A stretch of 64,000 nt of DNA from Clostridia bacterium. Its GTDB lineage: Bacteria; Bacillota; DSM-521; Neomoorellales; SLTJ01. The DNA lies in NCBI GenBank assembly GCA_004347685.1, contig SLTJ01000037.1, forward strand, positions 71,417 to 135,416, in the 5' to 3' direction. Below, piece by piece: positions 1-7,894 of this stretch; position 1 is the stretch's first letter; each line of letters opens with the position of its first letter. The notes under the pieces were generated by a model, which had not been told where the DNA came from, searched no databases, and worked only from the letters and a program-made list of their open reading frames with translations. The translations under genes and the position numbers were made by a program.

Positions 1-719
1 TCAGTGGCGACAGGTTCACCGTGGAAAACGGCGCCATCAGGGTTCCTTTAAGTCAGGTAAAGGGTATCCGCCGGGCGGAGCTGGCGACCATCCTCCAGGC
101 CCGCAGGCAGGGGGCCTTTGCCTCCCTGGCCGACTTTTGCCGCCGGACCGGGGTGGAACGGGATACCTTGGCAAACCTCATTCTCAGCGGGGCCTTTGAC
201 CACCTGCATCCCAACCGGCGTCAGTTGCTGGCCTGGGTGCCGCACATTATCGCGGCCTCGTCCCGGCAGGGGACACTGGAACTGGGGCCGCCGCTGGGGC
301 TGGAGGATTTTCCGCCCACCGAAAAATATGTCCGGGAATATCAGGTGCTGGGCCTGGAGATCAGCCGCCACTATATAAGCTTCTGGCGGGAAGCCTTGAA
401 TGGAGAAGGCTATCTTACTGCCGGGCAGTTGCGCACGGTCTCCCCGGGAAAGCATGTCCGGGTGGCCGGGCTCCCCATCAGGCCCCACCGGCCCCCCACT
501 CGAAGCGGCCGCCTGGTGGTCTTCTTCTCCCTGGAGGATGAGACGGGTCTAGCGGATATCACCGTCTTCGCGGACGTTTACCAGCAATATGGGCATTTGC
601 TTTTCGGGCCGGAGCTGGTGCCCCTGAAGGTGGCCGGTATCCTGCAACGCCGGGGAGAAGGAGTGAGCGTCACGGCGAAGTGGATGGCGGCATTACCCGG
701 AAATGACTATCCCGGTTAG
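1..719 (+). CDS. dnaE: DNA polymerase III alpha subunit (DnaE family), C-terminal part
   Basis: The reading frame is open at the left edge (from base 3), so this is the 3' end of a longer gene and the GTG at 21 is internal. About 238 residues are visible. The first part holds the helix-hairpin-helix segment (QVKGIRRAELATILQAR) and the finger-like region that ends in NLILSGAFD. The last 90 residues form an OB-fold domain (VVFFSLEDETGLADITVF). It would act as the catalytic subunit of a replicative or error-prone C-family polymerase. It stops soon after the OB fold and shows no long tau-binding tail, which fits a DnaE2/ImuC-like or short Firmicute DnaE. The catalytic PHP and palm domains lie outside the window, so the subtype is not settled. 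Confidence 0.88.
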   Translation, partial: SGDRFTVENGAIRVPLSQVKGIRRAELATILQARRQGAFASLADFCRRTGVERDTLANLILSGAFDHLHPNRRQLLAWVPHIIAASSRQGTLELGPPLGLEDFPPTEKYVREYQVLGLEISRHYISFWREALNGEGYLTAGQLRTVSPGKHVRVAGLPIRPHRPPTRSGRLVVFFSLEDETGLADITVFADVYQQYGHLLFGPELVPLKVAGILQRRGEGVSVTAKWMAALPGNDYPG

Positions 720-822
720 TTCTTGTTGCGCGGCAGAACCATATGGCTACGGGTTCAAGACAAGCCGCTCGCAGCCAGGAAAAAACAGGGGGGACTCTAA
801 TGCCCCTTCCAACACCACCCAG

Positions 823-1539
823 CTAGCGGCCGGTCTGGCTGGCCGGCCCTTGGACCGGGGGCTCGATGGCGATGCGGGCATTGTAGTCGAAAAAGTCAAC
901 CGTGAAGAAAATGCGGGTGTTGGTGTTGGCTTTGGAGGTGGCCTCCACCTCGGCCCGGCTCACGTGCCGGTTATTGCGGGAGATATGCAACGAATAGGTA
1001 AAGTCCTGGGCGTATATGTTGAGAAACCTGTTCTCCACCACCTGCGGCCGCAACTTCAGCACGTAAACCTGCCCGCCCTGACCCTCCTGTTTGCCAAGGT
1101 ATTCCAGATCCCGTGGCTGGCTGATATTCAGCATGGCCACCGGGTTGATCTCGGCCATGAAGAGCTCCTGCTGGAAAAGGTTATTTCCCGGGATCACCAT
1201 CCACTTGGAGGTTACCGGGTCCTTGAGATAGGTGGTATCCTCAATCTGGTAGGCTTCTGTGGGCTGCCCCGTCATCTCCCCCTGGACGTGGAAGTTTCCT
1301 TGGGCATCCCGCTCGCCGGTCACCTGGCTCAGCTTCTCCTCCCTGCCGTCCACAGTCAGGCGGACACTGATGTCGTACCGGTAGCTACTGGCCGCCAAAG
1401 TGTTTTTCAGGGCTTCGTCCAGGAGTTCCTCAGGAACTAGCTTGACGTTCTCCTGGTAGTAACCGTACCCAACCCAGGCCAGAATACCCGCGGCCAGCGC
1501 CACCGCGATGAAGCGCCAGTACCCCTTAATAAAACGCAT
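823..1539 (-). CDS. membrane-anchored LolA/LppX-like protein of unknown function
   Basis: 238 residues. Residues 8-28 form one hydrophobic segment (FIAVALAAGILAWVGYGYY) after a basic start, so the rest (about 210 residues) should lie outside the membrane as an anchored domain. That domain alternates short polar beta strands (YRYDISVRLTVDG, DTTYLKDPVTSKWMVIPG, FTYSLHISRNNR). This resembles the beta-sheet fold of the LolA/LppX and DUF6612-type lipoprotein families, but there is no lipobox cysteine and I recognise no specific family. It stands alone and converges with dnaE. The opposite strand is open over most of its length but that frame is compositional shadow. Confidence 0.65.
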   Translation of the reverse strand: MRFIKGYWRFIAVALAAGILAWVGYGYYQENVKLVPEELLDEALKNTLAASSYRYDISVRLTVDGREEKLSQVTGERDAQGNFHVQGEMTGQPTEAYQIEDTTYLKDPVTSKWMVIPGNNLFQQELFMAEINPVAMLNISQPRDLEYLGKQEGQGGQVYVLKLRPQVVENRFLNIYAQDFTYSLHISRNNRHVSRAEVEATSKANTNTRIFFTVDFFDYNARIAIEPPVQGPASQTGR

Positions 1540-1686
1540 TTTTCCCCACCCCTGGTATCGGAGGTTAGAAGACTGGTGCCGGGCGCCGGCCCCGGCGCGA
1601 ACACCTGGTTAATACTTAGTGGCGGGTTGGGATAATTATGTCAGGCAAAAAATAGCATTCTCAGAACTCAGGCCGGCACTTCTGCC

Positions 1687-1824
1687 CTGAAAATAGAGGT
1701 GAGAGGTGGGAGGTGGGATACTTGTAGGAACCGGCTGCGCCGATTCCTGATCTTAACTCCCGTCTCTGCCACCGCTCCTTTTTCATCCACTGTTGGTGCC
1801 ACCGATGGTGGCATGGGGGTCTGC
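1687..1824 (+). repeat. heptamer-plus-hairpin repeat, copy a
   Basis: Starts with iterated 7-bp purine units (GAGGTGA, GAGGTGG, GAGGTGG), then CTTGTAG, a stem-loop built on GGAACCGGC...GCCGATTCC, and a trailer ending in GGCATGGGGGTCTGCC. The same order is found near 8.6, 10.7, 30.1, 43.5, 51.8 and 54.4 kb. The trailer runs into the 3' end of the sensor kinase gene and supplies its last codons. This copy has no nested CCGGCACTCAAC element, so it serves as the empty-site reference. Confidence 0.75.
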
Positions 1825-2691
1825 CTTGAAATTATCCGGGAATACCAGAGAAAAGGTGGACCCGCAACCCAATTCGCTCCGCACCTCCATCCGCCCTTCG
1901 TGCCTGGCCATGATCTGGCGGCAAATGTAAAGGCCCAGGCCTGTGCCGTTTTCCTTAGTGGTAAGGAATGGGGTACCGATCCTGGCCACCATTTCCGGCG
2001 GCATGCCGCTACCCGTATCCTCGACCTGTACCCAGACCTGCCTGTTGCGCCAATGACTGCGGACAGTTATCCGCCCGCCGGACGGAGTGGCGGCCAAAGC
2101 GTTGCTCAGCAGGTTCAGCACAACCTGCTTCACCTGGCTGCGATCCAGCCACAGCCACGGCAGCTCCGGGGACAGTTCCTGGCTCAGGCTTACCCCGCGG
2201 AGGAAGGCCTGTCCTTCCACCAGCATGACCATGTCTCTTACCATGGCGTTTAGATCAACTTTTTCCCACAGCGGCTCCCGGGGCCTGGCTACCTGGAGGA
2301 AATCACCGATAAGTTCAGTTGCCCGGTCCAGCTCACCGGACATGATGGTGATATACTCCTGGAGCTCCGGCTGGACAACTTTTTTCTCCAGTAACTGCAG
2401 AAAGCCTTTTACCGAGGTGAGTGGATTACGGACTTCGTGGATCAGGCTGGTGGCCAGTTGGCCGGCTGCGGTAAGTGCTTCTGTCCGGCGCACATACTGC
2501 TGGTACTTGCTGTTAAAGACCGGCAGCCTGGTGAGGCCCCACGCCGTCAGGCAACTCACGGCCATACCTATGGCCAGGATAACCAGCCAATCCTGCGTTG
2601 AGTAGGGGTACAACCAGTAATTAACGACCACGGATATAAGTCCCACCAGCCACAATCCAAGCCAGAGTATGGCAAACGGCAGTGGTTGCAA
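1783..2691 (-). CDS. sensor histidine kinase, two-TM, KinB/KinD-like
   Basis: 302 residues from a TTG chosen because AGGAGG lies 9 bases upstream; an upstream start at 2802 adds 37 residues without a comparable ribosome-binding site. Two membrane helices (about residues 6-26 and 35-55) are joined by a very short loop, so there is no real external sensor domain. The H box is SLIHEVRNPL with phospho-acceptor His near residue 85. N box NLLSNALAATPSGG, G1 VEDTGSGMP and G2 GTGLGLYICRQI complete the ATPase core. This architecture is typical of sporulation phosphorelay kinases of the Spo0F/Spo0A pathway; no response regulator is adjacent, so it is an orphan. The last 15 or so residues (KADPHATIGGTNSG) are encoded by repeat copy a. 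Confidence 0.88.
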   Translation of the reverse strand: MQPLPFAILWLGLWLVGLISVVVNYWLYPYSTQDWLVILAIGMAVSCLTAWGLTRLPVFNSKYQQYVRRTEALTAAGQLATSLIHEVRNPLTSVKGFLQLLEKKVVQPELQEYITIMSGELDRATELIGDFLQVARPREPLWEKVDLNAMVRDMVMLVEGQAFLRGVSLSQELSPELPWLWLDRSQVKQVVLNLLSNALAATPSGGRITVRSHWRNRQVWVQVEDTGSGMPPEMVARIGTPFLTTKENGTGLGLYICRQIMARHEGRMEVRSELGCGSTFSLVFPDNFKADPHATIGGTNSG

Positions 2692-2808
2692 CCTCTTATT
2701 CCTCCTCTCAACATTTGGCCAGCCGACCCCGAGGAGAGTTGGGAGAGTATTGAAGAAAACTCTCTGCCCGGCGGCAGGATTGCCGCCCTGGGGTTTTGCC
2801 ACCCTCTC

Positions 2809-3432
2809 CTAGCCGTAACTTTCACCTCTGGTTCCCTGGGGGCAGTGGATCACTTCCGCCTCAGTAATAATTATATTTACCGGCCAGTCTTGCTGGCCAT
2901 GCTCCACTTCAGGCAACACCTGAAAGTCATAGGCTAAGGCGATACTGGCGGAGTGAGCCGGTAGTTGGGCGAGAAAGCGGTCATAGAAGCCACCTCCATA
3001 ACCAAGCCGGTTTCCGTGCCGGTCAAAGGCCACCCCCGGGACAAGAACAAGGTCAATTTCAGACGGATCAACCGGTCGCAGGGCTTCTGTTTTCGGCTCC
3101 AGAATACCCCAGCACCCGGGAGCCAGGTCGCCGGGGAAGTCATAAACCTGTGAGGGAATGAGCCGCTTTTCCCGGCTAACGGTTAAAGGTACGGCTACCT
3201 TTTTCCCCATGGCCAGGGAGCGAAGAATAATATCCCTTGTTTCCACCTCATGGCGGAAGGCAACATAGCTCATGATCAGCTCTGCCTTCTGGTATTCCGG
3301 GAGGGACCACAACCGGGCGGCAACTAGGGCGCTCAAAGTCGCAACTTCGTCCGCGCTCATGGCGAGCCGCCGGGTAATGATGGTTTCACGCCGCGTTTTT
3401 TTGTCCCCAGACCCCACATTAGAGTTCAGCAT
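2809..3432 (-). CDS. fthC: 5-formyltetrahydrofolate cyclo-ligase
   Basis: 207 residues, the usual size. It converts 5-formyl-THF to 5,10-methenyl-THF with ATP and so clears an inhibitor of folate enzymes. The family signature GYGGGFYDRFL is near residue 145; N-terminal basic helices (KKTRRETIITRRLAMS) and VLVPGVAFDRHGNRLG match the 5-FTHF cyclo-ligase fold. The start follows an AGGAGGATTTTTCC motif 13 bases away, rather far for a ribosome-binding site, so GTG six codons in is a possible alternative. It lies downstream of tsaD on the same strand, separated by a 118-bp gap that contains four DnaA boxes. The sensor kinase follows at 118 bp. Confidence 0.93.
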   Translation of the reverse strand: MLNSNVGSGDKKTRRETIITRRLAMSADEVATLSALVAARLWSLPEYQKAELIMSYVAFRHEVETRDIILRSLAMGKKVAVPLTVSREKRLIPSQVYDFPGDLAPGCWGILEPKTEALRPVDPSEIDLVLVPGVAFDRHGNRLGYGGGFYDRFLAQLPAHSASIALAYDFQVLPEVEHGQQDWPVNIIITEAEVIHCPQGTRGESYG

Positions 3433-3437
3433 CAGAT

Positions 3438-3451
3438 GGAAAAATCCTCCT
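3438..3451 (-). other. AGGAGGATTTTTCC motif, copy 1
   Basis: Minus-strand AGGAGGATTTTTCC, 6 bases before the cyclo-ligase ATG counted from its end. It is one of five copies in the window; the match to the extended motif (a later CGAATA) is weak here. Confidence 0.5.
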
Positions 3452-3491
3452 TTAAATCTTTGTCAACATGATAAAAAGGACGAGCCTCAGG

Positions 3492-3536
3492 TTATACACA
3501 GTTTTATCCACATTATCCACAGGTAGATCATCCACA
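3492..3536 (+). promoter_or_regulatory. cluster of four DnaA boxes
   Basis: TTATACACA (3492-3500), TTATCCACA (3504-3512), TTATCCACA (3513-3521) and TCATCCACA (3528-3536), all in one orientation within 45 bp. Two are perfect consensus DnaA boxes, one is a good variant and one has a single mismatch. They sit between tsaD and the cyclo-ligase gene, in the presumed promoter region of the latter. There is no dnaA, dnaN or AT-rich unwinding tract, so this is more likely a DnaA-titration or DnaA-regulated site than the origin. Confidence 0.72.
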
Positions 3537-3550
3537 AGAAACCATTTTCA

Positions 3551-4549
3551 CTATATTTCTAACACTGGACAGGAAGATGCTTCCAGATTCAGGCCGGCCA
3601 CCTGACCCCGTTGCAGGCGATAAAAACCAGCGCTGGCGACCATGGCGGCGTTATCAGTACAAAATTCAGGCCGGGGGGCAAAAAAAGCAAAGGCAGATTC
3701 GCCAGCCGCCGCGGCCAGCCGCTGGCGGAGGTGACTGTTGGCCGCCACCCCGCCGGCCAGGACAATGCTCCGGACTTGCTCCTGCCTGGCCGCCATAATC
3801 GTCTTTCCTACCAAAACGTCCACTACCGCGGCCTGAAAGGAAGCCGCCACATCCGCCCGGCTGGCATCGGGGTGGGCCTTGAGGTAGTTGCTAACAGAAG
3901 TTTTTATACCGCTGAAGCTGAAGTCCAAACTTGCGGGCTCCAGCCAGGCCCGGGGAAATCTGATGGCCGCGGGGTCACCTTGCCGCGCCAGCCGTTCCAG
4001 GGCTGCGCCACCCGGGTAAGGAAGCCCCAGCAGGCGAGCCACCTTGTCAAAGGCCTCTCCGGCCGCATCGTCACGGGTGGTGCCGAGGATACGCAGGTGT
4101 TCGTGGGATTGCCAGTAAAGGAGACTGGTATGGCCGCCGGAAACGATAAGGCATACCGCCGGCAGGGGAAGGCCGCCATACTCGAGCCAGCAGCCATAGG
4201 CGTGGGCTACGGTATGGTGCACCGCCACCAGGGGAACCTGCCTGGCCAGAGCCACTGCCTTGGCAAAGGAGACGCCTACCAGCAGGGCGCCGATAAGCCC
4301 CGGCCCGTAGGTAACGGCCACCGCGCCGACATCCCCCAGGCGTATCCCGCTCTCCTGCAGGGCTGCTTCCACTACTACCGGGAGGTTTTCCAGGTGCTGG
4401 CGGGAGGCCAATTCCGGAACGACGCCGCCGTATCTCTGGTGAAGCTCAATTTGGGAAGCTACCACATCGGCCAAAACCCGGGTGCCGTCAGCGACTATGG
4501 CGGCCGAGGTTTCGTCACAAGAAGTCTCTATACCCAGGATATACGCCAT
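3551..4549 (-). CDS. tsaD: tRNA N6-adenosine threonylcarbamoyltransferase TsaD
   Basis: 332 residues from the ATG of MAYILGIETSCDETS, with GAGGG just upstream; the longer reading frame adds 44 residues with no family support. TsaD moves the threonylcarbamoyl group from threonylcarbamoyl-AMP to A37 of tRNAs that read ANN codons. The metal-binding HHTVAHAYG (two His spaced by four), the ATP-binding VSGGHTSL and the C-terminal GGVAANSHLR and CTDNAAM motifs are all present. It is the last gene of tsaE-tsaB-rimI-tsaD, which together make the t6A complex. A short partial repeat (4592-4622) lies between rimI and tsaD. Confidence 0.96.
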   Translation of the reverse strand: MAYILGIETSCDETSAAIVADGTRVLADVVASQIELHQRYGGVVPELASRQHLENLPVVVEAALQESGIRLGDVGAVAVTYGPGLIGALLVGVSFAKAVALARQVPLVAVHHTVAHAYGCWLEYGGLPLPAVCLIVSGGHTSLLYWQSHEHLRILGTTRDDAAGEAFDKVARLLGLPYPGGAALERLARQGDPAAIRFPRAWLEPASLDFSFSGIKTSVSNYLKAHPDASRADVAASFQAAVVDVLVGKTIMAARQEQVRSIVLAGGVAANSHLRQRLAAAAGESAFAFFAPRPEFCTDNAAMVASAGFYRLQRGQVAGLNLEASSCPVLEI

Positions 4550-4591
4550 CAAACCCTCACCCAAATCTTCCCTAGACGCCTTTAGCGTAAA

Positions 4592-4622
4592 CCGCGTTCC
4601 AACTTCCAACTCCCGCTTTTTC
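4592..4622 (-). repeat. partial heptamer repeat, copy h
   Basis: Minus-strand GAAAAAGCGGGAGTTGGAAG matches the first part of copy d near 30.19 kb (GAAAAAGCGGAGGTTGGAAG) but breaks off before the hairpin. It lies in the rimI-tsaD spacer. Confidence 0.55.
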
Positions 4623-4626
4623 ACCG

Positions 4627-4665
4627 GACGGCCAGCCCGACAAAACCAGACGAAGTTTTGCTGGC
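4627..4665. repeat. 39-bp dispersed repeat, first copy
   Basis: Shares most of its bases with 6508-6547, including AGCCCGAC and CGAAGTTTTGC. One copy lies inside and one beyond the tsa gene group. No coding content. Confidence 0.6.
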
Positions 4666-4706
4666 AACCTCTGCGGACCACCCGTTCCTCCGGCGACGGA
4701 TGCCGG

Positions 4707-5174
4707 CTATCTGCCGGCTGGGGTGGCCACCAGATCCTTCCACATGATTATGGCATCTTCCCGGGTGTCGGTATAGTAGCCCTTGCGTAACCCCACCGGG
4801 GCAAAACCGGCGTGGCGATAGAGGGACTGGGCTTCCCGGTTAGAAGGCCTTACTTCCAGGGTCATCCTCTCGACCCCTGCCGCCACGGCCCGCCTTTCCA
4901 ACTCTGTAAGCAAGGCCCGGCCCAGCTTCTGCCCCCGGTATTGCGGGTGAACCGCAATATTGGTTATATGGGCCTCGTCGAGAATGACCCACATCCCGGC
5001 ATACCCGGCTACAACTTTCCGAACCACGGCCACATAATAGCGGGCGAAATCGTTATTATATAGCTCGCTGCAAAGGTGCTGCCGGTTCCAGGGGGTGGGA
5101 AAGGACATCTTTTCAATCGCTACTATCTGGTCCAGGTGTTTCTCCTGCATTTCTTCGATACGGTAGTTGCGCAT
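4707..5174 (-). CDS. rimI: ribosomal-protein-alanine N-acetyltransferase RimI
   Basis: 155 residues, GNAT fold. Acetyl-CoA-binding motif A is seen at about residues 75-95 (ITNIAVHPQYRGQKLGRALL), followed by TLEVRPSNREAQSLYRHAGF. RimI acetylates the N-terminal alanine of ribosomal protein S18. In many Firmicutes it sits between tsaB and tsaD, as here. Its stop is about 158 bp before the tsaD start; its start is 6 bp beyond the tsaB stop, so tsaB-rimI are probably co-transcribed. Confidence 0.93.
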   Translation of the reverse strand: MRNYRIEEMQEKHLDQIVAIEKMSFPTPWNRQHLCSELYNNDFARYYVAVVRKVVAGYAGMWVILDEAHITNIAVHPQYRGQKLGRALLTELERRAVAAGVERMTLEVRPSNREAQSLYRHAGFAPVGLRKGYYTDTREDAIIMWKDLVATPAGR

Positions 5175-5180
5175 GGCGCC

Positions 5181-5855
5181 TCACCTTATCTGGCGAAAAT
5201 TACCCGGTGACAGATAAATGGCCCGTAAGCTCGGACCGTCTACTTCTCCACGCATAAATCTCTGCCACCCCAGGAGGGCTACTGCCAGGGCCAGCGGGGG
5301 ATGGTGGGGAGCCGGGAGCACCCGGCCTCCCAGGGAGAGGTCGGCCGGCATCCCGGTGCCGGTGGGGCCGGCCTGGCCCACAAAAATAACCGGTTCACCC
5401 TCGGGCAGGAGTTCGCCCAGTTTTTCTGGCGGCCCCACCCAGTACGGCGACACCCGTACCGGACTTCCCTGCCGCCATTGATAGCAAGCCGCATATACCT
5501 CACCGCGGCGGGACGGCAGTAGCGGGCAGATAACGCCTGCCGCGCCGGCCGCCAAACAAGCCATGGCCTCCAGGGTGGGCACGCCCACCAGGGCGCACCC
5601 CAAGGCCAAGGCCAATCCCTTGGCCGTTGCCAGGCCGGTACGCAGCCCGGTGAAGGAGCCAGGACCGCAGGCCACGCCCACTGCCGCCAGCTCCTGTACC
5701 TGGACGCCGCTCTCCTCCAGCAGCCCCTCTATCCAGGGGACCAGGTCCCGGCAGTGTTCGCCACCCCCATGGCGCCACCGCCCGGCCAGCGTGGTTTCAC
5801 CCCGGATCAGCGCCACCCCCATGGTGCTGGTGGCCGTGTCTATTCCAAGGACCAG
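5181..5855 (-). CDS. tsaB: t6A biosynthesis protein TsaB, probable CTG start
   Basis: 224 residues when read from CTG at 5855, which gives (M)VLGIDTATSTMGVAL, exactly where TsaB proteins normally begin. No ATG, GTG or TTG occurs at or near this position. The nearest canonical options are TTG at 5906 and ATG at 5996; they would overlap tsaE by 67 and 157 bases and add residues foreign to the family. TsaB is the inactive paralogue that bridges TsaD and TsaE. The actin-like/ASKHA core GPGSFTGLRTGLATAKGLA and the C-terminal YLSP are clear. The start codon is inferred, the identity is not in doubt. Confidence 0.88.
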   Translation of the reverse strand: MVLGIDTATSTMGVALIRGETTLAGRWRHGGGEHCRDLVPWIEGLLEESGVQVQELAAVGVACGPGSFTGLRTGLATAKGLALALGCALVGVPTLEAMACLAAGAAGVICPLLPSRRGEVYAACYQWRQGSPVRVSPYWVGPPEKLGELLPEGEPVIFVGQAGPTGTGMPADLSLGGRVLPAPHHPPLALAVALLGWQRFMRGEVDGPSLRAIYLSPGNFRQIR

Positions 5856-6331
5856 GCTTTCTTGAATTCCCTGATCAGTTTTTCCGCTCTGGCTCCAGCC
5901 GGCCAAAAGGTCAACTCCCTTGCATCCGGGCCCAGCCACTTCAGGGTAACCTGCACATAGTCGGTTAGTAAATGAGACGGCAATACCTCCGGCCATTCCA
6001 CCACCGCCACCCCTTCGCTCCCCAGGAATTCCTCCAACCCCAGATCGGCGGCCCCGTCGTGGTCCAGGCGGTAGAGATCCAGATGGTACAAGGTGAGGCG
6101 GCCCGGATATCGGTTCATAAGAACAAAGGAAGGGCTGGTGACCGGCCCCTCTACTTCCAGGCCGGCAGCCACGCCCTGGGCGAAGACTGTTTTCCCACTC
6201 CCGAGTTCGCCGCTCAAGAGCACCACATCCCCGGGTTGGAGCAGTCGCCCCAGGACCCGGCCCATATTCCTGGTTTCCTCAGCCCGGTCTGTGATAACGG
6301 TCAGGACGGCCTCACGCATGACAAGCCTCAC
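5840..6331 (-). CDS. tsaE: t6A biosynthesis ATPase TsaE
   Basis: 163 residues. Walker A is GELGSGKT at about residues 41-48, followed by SPSFVLMNRY, HLDLYRL and VVEWPE, all standard for TsaE. It is the P-loop ATPase that recycles the TsaB-TsaD complex during t6A synthesis. Two starts are possible: ATG at 6331 or ATG at 6319 (MREAVLTV). Its stop overlaps the proposed tsaB start. It is the first gene of the tsa group; an AGGAGGATTTTCC motif lies about 120 bp upstream. Confidence 0.93.
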   Translation of the reverse strand: MRLVMREAVLTVITDRAEETRNMGRVLGRLLQPGDVVLLSGELGSGKTVFAQGVAAGLEVEGPVTSPSFVLMNRYPGRLTLYHLDLYRLDHDGAADLGLEEFLGSEGVAVVEWPEVLPSHLLTDYVQVTLKWLGPDARELTFWPAGARAEKLIREFKKAWSLE

Positions 6332-6451
6332 ATCTCCGGTAGCTCAAGCAGCAGAAAAGACCTCGTCTGGCCACGGCCCGACGCGTAGCCCTTAAAAGTC
6401 TTTCCCAACCGGCTGGTTTTTAGTTCCACCCGCTGGGATACCTGTTTTACT

Positions 6452-6480
6452 TATTCGTGACCTGCCAGGAAAATCCTCCT
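6452..6480 (-). other. AGGAGGATTTTCC...CGAATA motif, copy 2
   Basis: Minus strand: AGGAGGATTTTCCTGGC, then CGAATA 7 bases later. The best partner is the plus-strand copy at 40071-40102, which keeps both blocks. No start codon follows at ribosome-binding distance, so it is not a simple ribosome-binding site. Confidence 0.55.
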
Positions 6481-6507
6481 CTCACGCTGGAGGTACTTCG
6501 CGCGACC

Positions 6508-6547
6508 TGCCGGCTAGCCCGACCAAGCCAGGCGAAGTTTTGCGGGC
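6508..6547. repeat. 39-bp dispersed repeat, second copy
   Basis: Partner of 4627-4665; carries AGCCCGAC and GGCGAAGTTTTGC. It lies immediately after the thiC stop in the thiC-tsaE gap. Confidence 0.6.
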
Positions 6548-6555
6548 CGCCCCCC

Positions 6556-7857
6556 CTAGCACCGGTCGGCCGGCTTGCCCAAATACGCAGCCACCACGTC
6601 CATGGCGCAGTAAGTGCCACACATGGAGCAGGCCTTTCCCTTGGCCTCCGGGTTGTGGCTTTCCCGGTACTGCCGCGCCTTCTGCGGGTCTATGGCCAGG
6701 CGGATCTGCTCCTCCCAGTCCAGGCTCTTGCGGGCCACGGCCATGGCCCGATCCCACTCCTTAGCTCCGGGAAGGCCTTTGGCCACGTCCGCGGCGTGAG
6801 CCGCGATCCTGGCGGCTACTACCCCCTCCTGCACGTCAGCGGCATTAGGCAGGCCCAGGTGCTCGGCCGGGGTGACATAGCAGAGGAAATCAGCTCCGGC
6901 CATGGCGGCCAGGGCCCCACCGATGGCCGAAGTGAGGTGATCATAGCCGGGGGCCACATCCGTAACGATGGGCCCGAGAACATAAAAGGGAGCCTGGCGG
7001 CACAGGCTTTTCTCCAGCTGCACGTTGGCCTCCACCTGATCCAAGGGCACATGCCCCGGCCCCTCCACCATAACCTGAACCCCGGCCTCCCTGGCCGCGT
7101 CTACCAATTCCCCTAGGATGACAAGTTCTTGCACCTGGGCCCGGTCAGTGGCATCCGCCAAGCATCCCGGCCGCATCCCGTCGCCCAGACTCAGGGTAAC
7201 GTCGTATTCCCGGACGATTTCCAGCAAGCGGTCATACTGGGTGTACAGCGGGTTCTCCTGCTCGTGAAACAGCATCCACCCGGCCAGAAAGGCCCCGCCC
7301 CGGCTGACAATGTCGGTCAGGCGGCCCTGCTTTTGCAGCCGGCCCACTGCCTCCAGGGTTACCCCGCAGTGCACGGTGATAAAATCCACCCCGTCTTCCA
7401 CCTGCCGGCGGATCACCGCGAAAAGGTCATCCGCGGTCATCTCCACCATGGAGCCACGTTCTTCCTGAGCCTGTACCATCGCCTGGTAGACAGGCACTGT
7501 GCCCACCGGCACCGCACAGGCGGCCATAACCCGCTGACGCACGGCCTCCAGGTCACCGCCGGTGCTGAGGTCCATCACCGCATCGGCCCCGGCCGCGAGA
7601 GCCGCCCGCAGCTTGTCAAGTTCCTTGGCGATATCTGGGTAGTCGGCTGAGGTGCCGATATTAGCATTGACCTTTGTCCGCAACCTGGCGCCAATTCCTC
7701 GCGGCGAAAGGTTGCTGTGCCTTATGTTCGCCGGGATGACCACCAGACCCCGGGCCACCAGTTGCCCGAGTTCCTCCGGGGCTATCCCCTCCTGCCCGGC
7801 CACTGTCAGTATTTCGGCGGTAATCTCTCCCTGCCTGGCTCTTAAGAGCTGTGTCAA
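6556..7857 (-). CDS. thiC: phosphomethylpyrimidine synthase ThiC
   Basis: 433 residues, the normal bacterial length without the long N-terminal extension. ThiC is a radical-SAM enzyme that rearranges aminoimidazole ribotide to HMP-phosphate for thiamine. The C-terminal CSMCGTYC carries the atypical CX2CX4C cluster ligands. [26 protein letters not shown] and EGPGHVP are hallmark segments. No TPP riboswitch (CTGAGA core) lies in the 37 bp before it, so any thiamine control must act further upstream. It follows the amidotransferase gene closely and was probably transcribed with it. Confidence 0.97.
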   Translation of the reverse strand: MTQLLRARQGEITAEILTVAGQEGIAPEELGQLVARGLVVIPANIRHSNLSPRGIGARLRTKVNANIGTSADYPDIAKELDKLRAALAAGADAVMDLSTGGDLEAVRQRVMAACAVPVGTVPVYQAMVQAQEERGSMVEMTADDLFAVIRRQVEDGVDFITVHCGVTLEAVGRLQKQGRLTDIVSRGGAFLAGWMLFHEQENPLYTQYDRLLEIVREYDVTLSLGDGMRPGCLADATDRAQVQELVILGELVDAAREAGVQVMVEGPGHVPLDQVEANVQLEKSLCRQAPFYVLGPIVTDVAPGYDHLTSAIGGALAAMAGADFLCYVTPAEHLGLPNAADVQEGVVAARIAAHAADVAKGLPGAKEWDRAMAVARKSLDWEEQIRLAIDPQKARQYRESHNPEAKGKACSMCGTYCAMDVVAAYLGKPADRC

Positions 7858-7894
7858 AATACTTCCACCTCCTTGGCGGCGTTGACCTCCGCCC

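Noticed and set aside
703-1440. Plus-strand open frame of 245 codons
   Set aside because: Antisense to a protein with a clear membrane anchor and regular strands; overlaps dnaE by 17 bases and shows low-complexity shadow composition.
3492-3536. Chromosome origin (oriC)
   Set aside because: DnaA boxes are present but there is no dnaA, dnaN, rpmH or AT-rich unwinding region nearby.
7858-7894. TPP riboswitch before thiC
   Set aside because: The gap is only 37 bp and has no CTGAGA core.
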